Part shown: in pieces, positions 11,201 through 29,080 of the stretch
Numbering within the stretch: the stretch's first letter is position 1
Layout of the letters: each line of letters starts with the position of its first letter
NCBI GenBank assembly: GCA_037903475.1
Contig: JBAJFG010000488.1
Coordinates: forward strand, 310,001 to 374,000
From: Ancylostoma caninum
Taxonomy: Eukaryota > Nematoda > Chromadorea > Rhabditida > Ancylostomatidae
Length of the DNA stretch: 64,000 nt
Reading direction: 5' to 3'
Position numbers and translations under genes: made by a program
Notes under the pieces: generated by a model
What the model was told of the DNA's origin: nothing
Seen by the model: the letters and a program-made list of their open reading frames with translations, nothing else
The model's database searches: none

Positions 11201-14200
11201 TGCTAATTACTCGAAGAGAGATGAACCTGGATAGGAAAAGCAGCTTTTCCAACTTTCCAATTTTAACAGCTTTTTTCGCCATCACCGAACAATGGACGTT
11301 CTTGAGTTTGAACAGGAATATTCAAACGCTGCATTTTATCGGTATGTTTGGGTTTAAGAAACCTTCCATAGAGTTCCAGTGAACCAGTGTGTTAACATAT
11401 TCGCGACTTTGCGCTTTCGGCATGATGCACGTGGGACACGGGCAGTTCCTTAAAGGCAGAACTCATGATAAAAAACGTCTTTGATTTTTTCATATGATTC
11501 TACTCTTGAGGCTACTCTGGTGCCCATAACAGACGAAAGACCATCAAAAAAGGCAATGTTGCGAGAAACACTGTGTTGTATTTTGCCAATACATGTCTCT
11601 TTGTACAAGATCTATCGCCTGAGATAGGTGTGGCCGCCGAGGTGCAGAAAGGATCATCGCTATCCGAAAATACTGATCGATCCCATATCAGTTGAGAAAC
11701 AGCCGCACACCATCAGAGAGAATGGGGGGGGGGGGGGTTGGGCATGATGGGCGCATTTGAACATGCGTACGAGTTTTGTCACTCGATTAACTGCAGGATT
11801 TGGAGTGATTCCTCTTGCAGTTACATTCCCCTTGATGATACCTTTGAAATGGGTACAAAAGCGAGAAAATGTTTTTCAGCGTGAGTGCTGCCTTTAAGCA
11901 CGCGTTTGTGCTCATCCGGTTTTGCACGCAGTCTCGCGCGTCGCACCACGTGTGTCAACCGGTTGAGCACATTGTCGCGAATGTGTTAAACAGCAGCAGT
12001 CTTACAGAGAGCTGCAATTCGAAGCCCTTGCTTTATGACCTGTACGACGTTTCCTCCTTCCATGAGCGAAATCTAAGAGTTTCATTTAAAGGCAGCGTCC
12101 CACCTCAAGATCGTTTTTGAGACCTCAATGTAGAAAGAATCTTTAGGAGCTGGTGATCACAACGGTATACGTGATTCCATGCAAGACTGCTGACAAGCCC
12201 CATTTCCGAACCCCAATTTTTAAGGAGCCTTCGGTTGGAGCCAGGGGCGGAGCTAAGAAACTTTACGAATAATTCAATCCAGGAAGCGCACCTCCTGGGG
12301 AAATTCGTATTCCTCATCAACTCCCCAACCCAATAGAAACTGCGCTCCATTTGCGGCGAGAAAGGTAGTACGTTGGATGGACACCTTGCAACCCTACATT
12401 GGCTACGGAGTCAAGACGGAATTTTAAGGTTTCCGGACCGTGAACTCCTTTGCTAGCCATACATGGAGGACAGTTTTCATTCTGTTAGGGAGTTGATGAG
12501 GAACTCTCACGAGGAATATGAATTTCCTCAGAAGGTGCGCTTCCTTGAGTGAATTATCCGGGAAAATTCTTAGCTCCGCCCCTGGCTCCGCCCAAAGGCT
12601 CTTTAAAAATTGGGTGCTCGGAAATGAGGTTTTTTTAGCAGTCTTCCAATGAATCACGTATACCGCTGTGATCACCAGCTCCTGGAGATTCTTTTCACGT
12701 TGAGATCTTGAAAACGATTTTGAGGTGGGACTCTGCCTTTAACACTATGTGCTATGAAGTACCAATTGACCCGTTTGCACACACTCTTATTGCTGACAAC
12801 ATTTGAACAAATCATATTTAACGTGGTGTAACAAGTAGGTTTGGCCTGGCAAAAAATGAGGTCATTGCTCAAGTGTGTGTCGGACCTTGTTTCAATGTTT
12901 TATTAGCACACTCTCGAGGGCAAACATTCAACCTTTTTGCGGAGAATAGGAAGACTTGCGCTGCACAAATTATTGGCTATAAGATAGGCCACTAAGTCAC
13001 AAATGTGGACAATCTGAACATTGATTATAAGATCCTATCATCAACAAAGTAGCGTGCTCACTATGTTTGGAATTCTCATGACGGAAATAGACTGAATTCC
13101 TCTATCCTTTACGGCTACGTTCCGGCAAGTTGCATAATTTCTTTAACTATTATTTTCTGCTGGACTGGGATTGGATACTCGCTTTCGTAGTTTTTTTTTT
13201 TTCTAGAAGTCTCCGTAAAATATAGCGGAAACGTTTGGGAATCTTCATCCAATGTTGGGAGGATACCCTTCAACCATTTTACTTTTTGCTCGCAATACTA
13301 ATCATACTCATTATTGTGTGACTCGAATAGAGTCGTTAGAGTTTCCAGTGGATGATGACGTCACTGAAATCAAATCGTTTCCCGATGGAGACCAAGAAAG
13401 GGGACCCCGCAACCGAGTGAGACACGCTAATGGGGAAGTTGATGATGTCAATGACAATCATAGAACTCTCACTCTAACAACACCTATTCGAGTTTCCAAA
13501 AACTCAGGCGGGTAACCCTTACCCGCTTGTAATAGAAAAAACGGTAATAGTTTTGAGGTGCACATGAGGCTCTGCCTGTATTTCTTGGTCTTGTTGACAT
13601 GCACCGCTTTAGCGGCACATGTCAACAAGACCAAGAAATATAGGTTGTTCAGAATTCAAAATTATATTATGTGAGAGCGTATTTCCTGTTACCATCACTT
13701 CTATACAAGCTCTGTTGCAATGACTTTAAATTGAGTGAAACACTACATGAATTGGGTAGCTCGAAGCTAAAATGTCAGAATCTTGGCAGGTATGTACTTC
13801 TTCGCAACACATGTCATGTTACTAGCTGTTCAAAATGCTAGTAAGGTTTACAAATATTTCAATAAGTTGATGGCTCAATTGGTGCAAAAACAATATATAA
13901 TTATGATTACATTAGAGAACTTTGTATAAACTAATAAATATACTGCATGAATATAACATCAGATAACTAAGTATTTCAGTAACGAGATAGCTTATATGGT
14001 TCGAGAGAGCTTGAAGGTGAATCAGTGGCTAGCAATATATTGTGAATGGTCATTCCCACCTGATCATGTCTGCCAGCCTCTCCGGTCTTTTATGCGTCGG
14101 CGTAACGACGATGATCGTCGTGTTGTTGAGATCTTTGCTGAAGAGAGCTTTCGAGGGCTCAGTTCTTCTGTGGATGAAAAGAATAACAGCGAAGAGGAAC

Positions 14201-14247
14201 AGCAGAAAGGCCAGAACCCGAGTAGACGTGAGATTCGTGCGAATCAT
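2246..14247 (-). CDS. Beta-1,3-glucuronyltransferase (GLCAT/SQV-8-like), five exons
   Basis: The coding exons are 14247-14060, 9928-9780, 3870-3706, 2648-2498 and 2441-2246, giving 282 residues. It is a type II Golgi membrane protein. A hydrophobic anchor spans about residues 11-25, followed by a short stem and a GT43 catalytic domain. Visible family motifs are VVTPTHKRP (47-55), LHWIVVED (74-81), the DDD metal-binding motif in YFADDDNSY (142-144), VGG near 170, RPFATDMAGFA, a PES motif with the candidate catalytic Glu at 234, and VWHTKT (262-267). GT43 enzymes transfer GlcUA from UDP-GlcUA to galactose, for example in the proteoglycan linker made by SQV-8. Which family member this is cannot be decided here. 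ATG 14247 is chosen because an acceptor (cccttcag) lies two bases upstream; an ATG five codons earlier (14262) is also open. Exon 2 lacks a normal AG acceptor. An AATAAA overlaps the stop codon. Confidence 0.88.
4310..5260. repeat. One-armed relative of the Tc1-like foldback element
   Basis: From about 4325 the sequence GAGCAAAAAATTGCAACTTTTGG and the next roughly 190 bases closely match the start of the arm at 7453, including the 'catgaa(g)cctcaaat' and 'ccgaaatctg' blocks. Further blocks near 4980-5180 (gatgctccagggtttc, gtgccgccttgga) match the same arm near 8050-8110. The terminal CAGTGGC is missing and no second arm is evident, so this looks like a half element. A small MITE (4582-4733) is inserted in it. 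The right boundary is uncertain. Confidence 0.6.
4582..4733. mobile_element. 152-bp MITE with about 35-bp terminal inverted repeats
   Basis: The left end GGGCTGGGATTCATGAAACG (running on through ataaccaagcaaacc) is matched in reverse complement by the right end at 4699-4733, with one or two mismatches. There is no coding capacity. It lies in the large intron between exons 2 and 3 of the glucuronyltransferase gene. The superfamily was not determined. Confidence 0.7.
6430..6680. repeat. Three tandem copies of an 87-90 bp GC-rich hairpin repeat
   Basis: Units begin at about 6430, 6517 and 6607. Each contains GAGCCAGAGC followed by a near-palindrome (ccgcttcgcggcgctctg), then tcggacctgtgtgccacgtta, and CCGGGCTAGGTAAACTC. 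An A-rich spacer (aaaaaagaaccc) separates units. It is intronic in the glucuronyltransferase gene. The minus-strand frame through it is an artefact of the repeat. Confidence 0.75.
7453..9009. mobile_element. Tc1-like foldback element with arms of roughly 700 bp
   Basis: Both ends are flanked by TA. The left end reads CAGTGGCGAGCAAAAAGATT; the right end, reversed, reads CAGTAGCGAGCAAAAAGATT. These resemble Tc1-family termini. Matching blocks continue inward on both sides: the 'catgaaggctcaaat' region near 7515 against 8940, 'gtgcacatcacgaaaaataa' near 7970 against 8480, and 'catgagt…gatgctccaggattcctagaat' near 8040 against 8410. They converge near 8200-8300. No transposase motif could be read. 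It sits in intron 2 of the glucuronyltransferase gene. Confidence 0.75.
10591..10942. mobile_element. Inverted-repeat element (352 bp) carrying a tRNA-like segment
   Basis: The left arm starts CAAGAGGCCCGGCTCCCAGA and continues as tcggaatgaaacctatctggcttgaatct. The right arm at about 10895-10942 is its near-perfect reverse complement. The interior contains the tRNA-like stretch annotated separately. It is in intron 1 of the glucuronyltransferase gene. Confidence 0.65.
10738..10815 (+). other. tRNA-like (pseudo-tRNA or SINE head) segment
   Basis: GTGTCGGAGTGGGGAAGATA resembles a pol III A box of Ser/Leu-type tRNAs, and GAGTTCGAAGCC resembles a B box about 50 nt later. The ends (gacg…cgtc) pair only weakly as an acceptor stem. 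It is more likely a tRNA-derived repeat than a functional tRNA. Confidence 0.35.
11454..11893. mobile_element. TTAA-flanked element, AGGCAG family
   Basis: TTAA occurs at 11450-11453 followed by AGGCAG, and CTGCCT is followed by TTAA at 11894-11897. The right end reversed (AGGCAGCACTCACGCTGAAA) and the left end (AGGCAGAACTCATGATAAAA) are imperfect inverted repeats. It has the same termini as the elements at 12090, 21481 and 30701. The interior contains a poly(G) tract at about 11726. Confidence 0.5.
12090..12738. mobile_element. TTAA-flanked foldback element with about 260-bp arms
   Basis: It is flanked by TTAA at 12086-12089 and 12739-12742. The left arm (aggcagcgtcccacctcaagatcg…ggagctggtgatcac…ggggcggagctaag) is matched in reverse by the right arm ending gatcttgaaaacgattttgaggtgggactctgcct. 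Arms span about 12090-12345 and 12483-12738, with a spacer of roughly 140 bp. There is no coding capacity. It is the longest-armed member of the AGGCAG/TTAA family here. Confidence 0.7.
13579..13640. repeat. 62-bp near-perfect palindrome
   Basis: The arm TATTTCTTGGTCTTGTTGAC plus atg at 13579-13601 is perfectly reversed at 13618-13640. The loop contains its own small stem (ccgct/agcgg). It is in intron 1 of the glucuronyltransferase gene, and would fold into one long hairpin if transcribed. Confidence 0.85.
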
Positions 14248-14248
14248 C

Positions 14249-14258
14249 TCTGAAGGGA
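14249..14258 (-). promoter_or_regulatory. Candidate trans-splice acceptor of the glucuronyltransferase gene
   Basis: The minus strand reads ttcccttcag|ag ATG. The acceptor is two bases before the chosen ATG at 14247, a typical spacing for nematode spliced-leader addition. A cis intron with an upstream untranslated exon is the alternative. Confidence 0.5.
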
Positions 14259-14262
14259 ACAT

Positions 14263-15545
14263 GTTCCTCCCACCGTGGGACGGACGATGAGGATCTGCCT
14301 CGTCGAGTGGACAGCGTTTTTCCCAATCGCGATGCCGACTCGCTGTATATTCAAAGGAGGAGCATGCGGGTTAACCTGGCTGGGTTTCTCTGTAATGAAA
14401 TCTTTAGGAAAATCTTGATATCTATATTGTTGCAACCATTGCCATGCATGACGTGACAGATTACCGTGCAAATCAGAGATGATCGGATACGAATTTTTCT
14501 ATGGCCCGGATAACGGCTGGGCCAAAAATTACCGGATAACGGATATTCGATATACGATATTCGATAAGTATTCGATAAGTAATAAGTTAGCACTTATCCA
14601 TCAAATAAAGTTAGCTTTCAACAGAATGTCATGTTAGATAAGAAATAACTCCATATGCTACGAGATAGCACTTTCTACACTCTTGGAAATGGTAAAGTGG
14701 AAATACAACATCAATATTGTGGGGAAGAATAACGAATTCTTTAACTCGTTAGTCGTCGGAATTCACCACTCTCAGAACAACATGGTCATGGCGTCGCTAT
14801 AAAGAGGTGTTAGTATAAAACATGGAGTTTGCCATGAGAACACGTTCCCAGTGATATTTGGATGGTTATTAGTTACTTGAGATGATGCATGACAATATTA
14901 AATATTCCCATATGCAAGGATGGTCTCTCCAAGGATTCGATCCTGAACACGTTGACGACAACGCGATTTCTTTGGCTGCCCTCATATAAGCTTTATTTCA
15001 TACATATGTCTTTTGCAGAGTACTGGTGAACTTTCTAGTACTGACTATTATGATCGTATTGAATATGCCAAACGCTATTTGACTAAAAGATTGAAAAATT
15101 GGTAAAAACAGTAGGGTTCCCCGCTTGGAGGCGCCACTTACCACTGAGCTGCGAAAACATCAATTTCAACTTTGTTAGTGGTCACAACATTAGTCAATGT
15201 TGTTGATAATCTTACGAGAAAATAGGATTCGAGATTATTGTCTCACAATGTTGGACAATCTAGAAAACCTGGCAAAAGCTTTTCCTCCTGAGCAAACACT
15301 AGTCTGTATTACCTCTTTTCACCTCACTTCAAGATTCTAAACCACTGATGAAGCATGACAGAAAACGCGCTGGAACGAGTGACGCCTTTCTCGAAATTAA
15401 AACTCTCCTCTGTTGGGAACGTGCGGTATGAAGCCACCCCTTCCTTCCGTATTCGCACCGTTATCCGAAGCCCAAAGCTCAGATAACGTGCGGATAACGG
15501 ACAAGACAAAACGTGCGGATTACGGCTGAACGGATAACCGGATAC
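14263..15545. other. Intergenic stretch, no supported gene
   Basis: This lies upstream of the glucuronyltransferase gene. It includes low-complexity runs such as cgatattcgat near 14540-14580 and the repeated 'cggataac' motif near 15480-15540. No domain-bearing frame or RNA gene was recognised. Promoter elements cannot be named from sequence alone. Confidence 0.35.
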
Positions 15546-15805
15546 CAGTGGCGGATGCAGAAAGTGGGCGGGAGGGGGGGGGGGGCGTGGGAAAAAAATG
15601 GGGTCTCCGCCGCTTTGGGTGCCCAGATTGAAAATAAAACCAATAAAAATATTGACTATAATAATAAATGATGAATAAAAAATTATATTAGAAATAATAA
15701 TAAAAATAAACAATTAAAAATAATCTGATACAGGATTTTTATTTGTACTGTAAAATATTTTCGGAAATTCCCCCCCCCCCGCCCCCCCTCCTGCGTCCAC
15801 CACTG
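15546..15805. mobile_element. hAT-type MITE, copy 1 (260 bp)
   Basis: It starts CAGTGGCGGATGCAG and ends CTGCGTCCACCACTG, with a poly(G)/poly(C) tract just inside each end and an AT-rich core (aataataataaaaataaac). The flanking octamers ccggatac and ctagatac match at six of eight positions, consistent with an old 8-bp target duplication. hAT membership is inferred from termini and duplication length. Confidence 0.7.
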
Positions 15806-16525
15806 CTAGATACGGATAATCCACTCATTCCTGGTGGATATCAAAGGAAAAGAGTACTCGTATAGTTTTGATTCAAGAATATGTGATAGAGCCTTCGTTT
15901 TTAGTGTATGCATAGCTACTGAAATACTGGCTGAATTTGGGAATGCCTACTGTGCCCAATTTGATAAAAAGAAAATCATCTTTCTAGCAATCCTCATCTG
16001 TAACCATGCGGACTCATTTCACTTTAAAGCAGACAGCAGACACCATAGACATAGTTATGCTACAAGACACCTAATCTTTTCACTACAGCACAAATATTCA
16101 TGTCTATCTTGCACTCATATTTTTCTCGGTATTCTAGCGATGTGGATACCTGATTCAGCTGCTAGCCCTACATTAAGAATTCTGGTTTTTCTTGTCTCTC
16201 AAAATGTGGCGGATAGTCGTTCAAAGAGAACAAAGGCTGGTGAACCATCTTCTCCCTCTTCCTTGAGGTCTCCCTATTCCGTTCTTCCAGGGTCTCGGGT
16301 GAATTCGTTCTTCACGGATTTCCCAGTCCAAGCCCTGGTGGCAGTAGTCCATCAGTTGCGTTCAGGATACGTGAACAGGATCTCGGAGTGGACTTTTTCA
16401 CCTCCAGAGAAGGAGGACGACCTGTTGACCCGTTACGGAATGGGACAAACGTTCTTTGTATTACAAAGGTAAATGCGGATGAGGTTATTCCATCTACGCA
16501 TGTTCCAGTGTTCCTTTTTTGGAGC

Positions 16526-16556
16526 ACCCTGAGTGTATGAATAAATAAATAAATAG
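16526..16556 (+). other. Possible non-LTR retrotransposon 3' tail
   Basis: TTTTGGAGCACCCTGAGTG is followed by the tandem tail tatgaataaataaataaatag, the kind of short tandem tail left by RTE-like LINEs. A similar tail occurs near 46478-46498. No reverse transcriptase motif was recognised in the preceding frame (15834-16472). Confidence 0.3.
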
Positions 16557-16564
16557 CTGCTTAG

Positions 16565-16791
16565 CAGTGGCGGACGCAGAAAGTGGGTGGGAGGGGGGAG
16601 GCGTGGGAAAAAAGTAGGGTCTCCGCCGTTTTGGGAACCCAGACGGAAAATAAAATTAACAAAAATATTAATTATAATAGTAAATGATCAATAAAAAAAT
16701 TAAAAATAATAATAAAAATAAATAAATGAAATAATCCAATACAAGATTTTTATATGTTTTGTGAAGTCCCCCCCCCCTACGTCCGCCACTG
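16565..16791. mobile_element. hAT-type MITE, copy 2 (227 bp)
   Basis: It starts CAGTGGCGGACGCAGAAAGT and ends ACGTCCGCCACTG. The flanks ctgcttag and cggcttag match at seven of eight positions, giving a good 8-bp target-site duplication. The core is the same AT-rich sequence as copies 1 and 3. Confidence 0.78.
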
Positions 16792-17329
16792 CGGCTTAGT
16801 TAATTTACTTCATTTCCAACAAATTCCCTGCGTAGGGAAAACTTCAAAAACCAGATTCTGCCTTGTTGAACATGTTCAAGTCCCACTTAAAAGTACTTCT
16901 TAGTGTGCCCGGTGAAAGCAGTCATAAAGAACCTCAGCATAACACTAGAAGGAGGGGGAAGCACCCCAGTGCACTTTAAACGTCTACGATCGCATCTGTG
17001 AGAAGATTTCCTTCCAGGTGTCACTCACTAGCGGATCCGACGAATGTTTCCCAGAATGCTGAAATCTACCAGCGAATTCAGAATCACTCAGTTTCTGGAG
17101 CAAACATCTGTCCATTCTATTCGATTGATAGAACACAGCAAACACACCCGTTGAAAGACGTTCTAAGGATCACCGAAATTCAGTGGCGTTGTCTAGCAGG
17201 TTCACCCACTCTGGATAAAGGGGTTCTGCAATTCATCCGTGAACCATCGATAGTTCCGCACTATCGTGAAGAAATGAAAGAAGCGGGTTAGAATATTGCC
17301 AGAAAAATTCAGCAGCTAGCAGTGGCAGA
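16792..17329. other. Intergenic stretch between MITE copies 2 and 3, no supported gene
   Basis: An open frame of 97 codons occupies 16998-17291 (plus), but it has no recognisable domain and no matching splice context. I see no other structure. Confidence 0.3.
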
Positions 17330-17600
17330 CGCAGAAAGTGGGCGGGAGGGGGGGGGGGGGGGCGTGGGAAAAAAAGTGGGGTCTCCGCCGTTTGGGGACC
17401 CAGACGGAAAATGAAATTAATAAAAATACATATTGATTATAATAGTGAATAATTTAAAAAAATTATATGAAAATAATAATAAAAACAAACAAATGAAAAT
17501 AAACTAATGCAAGACTTTTATTTGTATTGTAAAGCAATTCCGAAAATTTGGCGACCCATTATCGGGGGGCGGGCCGCCCCCCTCAACCCGTCCGCCACTG
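17330..17600. mobile_element. hAT-type MITE, copy 3 (271 bp)
   Basis: It starts CAGTGGCAGACGCAG and ends CCGTCCGCCACTG, with a long poly(G) run near 17347. The flanks gcagctag and acagctat match at six of eight positions. A short frame on the minus strand overlaps it and is not a gene. Confidence 0.7.
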
Positions 17601-18500
17601 ACAGCTATAGATATTAGGTGGCAAGACCAAAAAACGTTCCGAGTTTTAGGCATCAAAAGCATACGTTCTACGGAGAACACTAGCGGGTTCGGAGATGCGT
17701 TACAAGCAGGAAGTAAGTGGTGGGTGGTGAGAAAACTCGCTCCATTTCTCCGAATAATGGAACTCAACAACGGGATCGTTGAATGATTTCCATAACACTA
17801 CAGAAAAATAGCATGGTGAACAGATCAGTACTCCTTGACGGCCTCAGTAATACAAAAACCATGAGGACGATGCTGAGGTTGGGACTGTACGTTTAGGAGG
17901 ACACGGCGATAAAGGTTGTGAGCCCGAATGATAGCTTAAGATGTTGTGAGCTCTGTTTTCTGCTTACTGCTGCCGGTACATTTATAATATTTCGGCGAGT
18001 ATGCTCTACTATGTTGCTAGTGCCAATCTTTCCACGATGGAGCTGTGTTGGTAGATATTCAAGGAACCATAAAATTTTACTTTCACGCGGAAAGGGCTAC
18101 CACAAGAACTTCACAAAAAATTAACAGGCTCTGCAAATCGTGAGGCAAGAAAACTACAATGAGAGATAGATCCTGATTGGTAGCCGAAACGTCAAGAGGA
18201 AAACCCGAGTGTAGTCTGCAAAAAATTAACAACTACGAATCAAGCGGTCCGCTGAAAAATTAGTGGCGAACGCAGCGATTGAACGGTGTAAGAGCTTCGG
18301 GAAGCACACGATGCGATCGAGTATAGCGAGTAGTTGATGACCCGATAGATTTCACCCAACACGATGAACTGTCGGAACTGGTATTTCGCGCGGTCAGCGT
18401 AGTGATACCAGTTCGATTCTCGGCGCCCGCTCTCTCGTCCGCGTAGCACTATCACTGTATATCAAGCAGCTGTCAGTAACACAAACTATATGTGGACTCG
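17601..18500. other. 3' flank of the dienelactone hydrolase gene, no supported gene
   Basis: A B-box-like motif (agttcgattctc, near 18410) follows a repeated 'cagcgtagtg' block; a similar block occurs near 28945. It may be a tRNA-related repeat but lacks a full cloverleaf. Nothing else was recognised. Confidence 0.3.
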
Positions 18501-18504
18501 AGAA

Positions 18505-18510
18505 TTTATT
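18505..18510 (-). terminator. Poly(A) signal of the dienelactone hydrolase gene
   Basis: AATAAA on the minus strand lies 26 nt past the TAG stop at 18537, in the expected place. Confidence 0.6.
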
Positions 18511-18536
18511 ACAGAAATCGTGATTTTGAAGAACTT

Positions 18537-26215
<7,679 letters not shown>

Positions 26216-26228
26216 CTGGGCTCACTCT

Positions 26229-26235
26229 CCTAAAT
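26229..26235 (-). promoter_or_regulatory. Candidate trans-splice acceptor of the dienelactone hydrolase gene
   Basis: The minus strand reads ctcatttag|g, 14 nt before ATG 26215. An AG also directly abuts the ATG (gcccag|ATG). Either could receive a spliced leader. Confidence 0.4.
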
Positions 26236-26239
26236 GAGA

Positions 26240-29078
26240 TAATGTGAGAAAAACAACAGCATTTCTGAACGGTGGGAGATTATTCGAGCATACGATACAA
26301 GTCTTGGCTTGATACTGGAAGACTGTGGAACAACAACAGAAAGATGTGTTTGAAAGCAGTCTTACAACTTTGTGGGCAACCAGTTCCCAAGTAATGGCTC
26401 AATAACAAATCGAAATAAGTGAACTTGTCGATAACTCTGTTTGTTGGAAGCCTCAGCCAAACAAATGGTGCAATGTGTACTATTTGGCTACGGTATAATC
26501 TGATTCTGGAGTTCCAGATAGCTTCAAAGTTGTAAGGGAATCTCATGCTATGATGTGTTAGCCGTATACGGAAACAAGCAGCTAGTTGAACATCTAAACG
26601 AATACAAATGGAATATTGCTCGACTGGGGTATGTGAATAAAAAATATGGAGGCACTTATCCGAAGCTCTTGGGGGAGCATGGAGCCGTATTGAGGAAAAA
26701 CCTTATCAACCAAGCAAGTTTTGCATGCTGGGACAGCAGGGCATTTGATAACAGTTGATTAGCACCAATCATTGGTCAGCATCAATCAACTCCATGTGCG
26801 TCTGCCACTTCGTCACCGGTTCCCAAGGAGTGAGGCAGATGCTCAAGAATTAATAGAAAAACTGACCCAAATAATGAACAAATGTGAATGTCTGCTAACT
26901 AATGCAAATTAATCGACCCCACATTAGTGAAAAAAAATGTAGTCATCTAATCCTCTAGGAAATATTACTTCACCTCGGAAGTGCTATACATAGATTGCTT
27001 TCGGATCATATGATTTGGTTTACAGTTGATCATCACCAAATAACGAGGATGCGCATCGTGCACGAGACCAAAAAACATTTATATGATAGGTCTTTTTTTT
27101 TCAGAGTGATTCCAAGATGCATGGCATAGACTCCCTTCAAAAAATGCTCATGTTCGATCCGAAACTCTCCAATGTCAGTGGATTTTGAGGGGGATTTTTC
27201 TTGGCTCATTCGTTAACTGCGGGCTGTAGCCTTTATCTTGCGCAAAATACGCGCAAACTTCCTGCAAACTGAACCGCTGCTGACATGGAATGTGTGCAAG
27301 AGATATGCATGATGTCTTCATGACTTAAACAATATTCGAGGTTTCTCCGCAGCACCAAAATTGGGCTAATACAATTCTTGAACAGGTGTATGGACGGAGG
27401 GGAAACCGAACGATACATGCTCTCACAGCTACGTTGTGTCAAACAAACTTCTGTTTTCTGATGTAAGTATCAGTTTCTTTTTTTCGTCATGCATATGCTC
27501 GAAATCCTTGCAGACCATACCGAATTCCATGGTATATTGTTTTCTCATGTCATCTTCGTTTATCGCGTGCTAGCATTCAATCATGGATCGTTTGATGAAT
27601 CTTTGAATTTTAGGAATTCCAGCATGATGCCGGTGGCTTTGCTTAACGTCGCAATTCTATAATACATATTTTCATCCATCATGGTACAAATTCACCATCA
27701 TTAGCATGGCAATTCTTTTCAGCTATGTTACTTACTTGTTACTAAGGAATTGGTTCTGCTCATAGTGAACCCTGGTGATCGCGTGGGGCCGGTTTCATTT
27801 GAGCATCTATTGATCGCAAAACTTTTACTCAGTTGCGAAGAAGAAATTTGTTTGAAGGCTTTCGAGTACAAGATCATGGTGCTCCTCACTGTGTTCTTTC
27901 ATAGACAGAGTACGTGGAAGTATATACCCAAGGAACTGTTTCTTGTAAACCATAAGCCACAACTTGTCAACGAACACAACGCACTGGGGAAACAGAGCCA
28001 TTGTCAAGATCACGATTCCTCTCAGTGCAAGCGATTCCAAGCGAAAGGTTCGGAAAACAAAGCTGCTGGAACGGTGTACCAACCCGCCACAAAAATTATT
28101 TATAATCTCTCGGTTATTATCTGTTAATAGCGTCACACTGTACAAAGCGATTGCACGCATATACATGTGCTAGTGATTTTCCATTTATCGCTCCTTTATT
28201 TAGGCACTCTGTTTGAATGAGTGCTGGACGGCTGGCACAGTGAAGGTGGATCGAACCAAGTAGGATCGGGAGACGCCGGCAGCATGCTGTCATACCAGTA
28301 AGATAACTGGTAAAGATCGGAGGACGAGATCGATGTGAAAAAGGTGTCCCAGCCAAGAAGAGCACCTGGAACAATAGTATATCATTGATAGGAATAACTT
28401 ACAGTCCACTGAGATCCTGGAAAGAAAAACGGGTTAAAAGCAGCCCAGACTAAATTTATGATATCAAATTCAGCTTTTTCCGTGTCATACCCTCGTCAAA
28501 CGGCGAAAATTCAGACTCCCACTCAGAAATATCCAGTCCCGCCTTAGTCAAAGTCAATAGAAAGTATTTTACCCTGCCATCTGTTGAACGTTCAGTTGAT
28601 TGTTCACTTTTAGAATAAATTTAACGCCCACTTTATTTGGATCTCTCTCAAAATCCTCACTACAATGGGCTACGCATCGATAGCGCACTGAGTGCTGATG
28701 CGCTGAATGACCCCGATTTTAAGACATAATGAGTTAGTCCTTCATAAAGATCTTGTATAAGTTCGCATATACAGGTTTCAAAAGAAATCGAAAACAATTC
28801 TCGTTTTTTTTATTCCGCTCTTTCATCTTGATGTTTCATCTCAAACTTAGAGTCCACGTTTTTGTCACTTACGAATTTGAGTCCACGTTTTTGTCACTTA
28901 CGAATTTTTAAGGGAGAAACATGAGCATATCACCAACCATTCCCAGCGTCAGCGTAGGCAGTTACGAGGAACGAGGTTTGGTTCGATCCTCGCAGAACCA
29001 CGCTGTCCGGGTCACCGTCGTAAATGAACACTTCTTTGTGGTGATGAGTTTCCTCCTAAAAATAGTACTACATCAATG
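26240..29078. other. Intergenic stretch, no supported gene
   Basis: AT-rich sequence with short frames and no recognised domains. A 29-bp exact tandem duplication (gagtccacgtttttgtcact…) lies at 28850-28907. A tRNA-like B box (ggttcgatcctc) lies near 28976, after a 'cagcgtcagcgtag' block, but no complete cloverleaf was found. Confidence 0.35.
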
Positions 29079-29080
29079 TA

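Noticed and set aside
15834..16472. Open frame of 212 codons on the plus strand
   Set aside because: It has no recognisable domain, no ATG at its start and no splice context, and lies between two MITEs. It might be decayed retrotransposon sequence.
18370..18430. Possible tRNA gene (B box agttcgattctc)
   Set aside because: No matching A box or acceptor stem could be paired; at most it is a tRNA-like repeat.
28940..29010. Possible tRNA gene (ggttcgatcctc)
   Set aside because: The stems do not close and the 5' half is repetitive.
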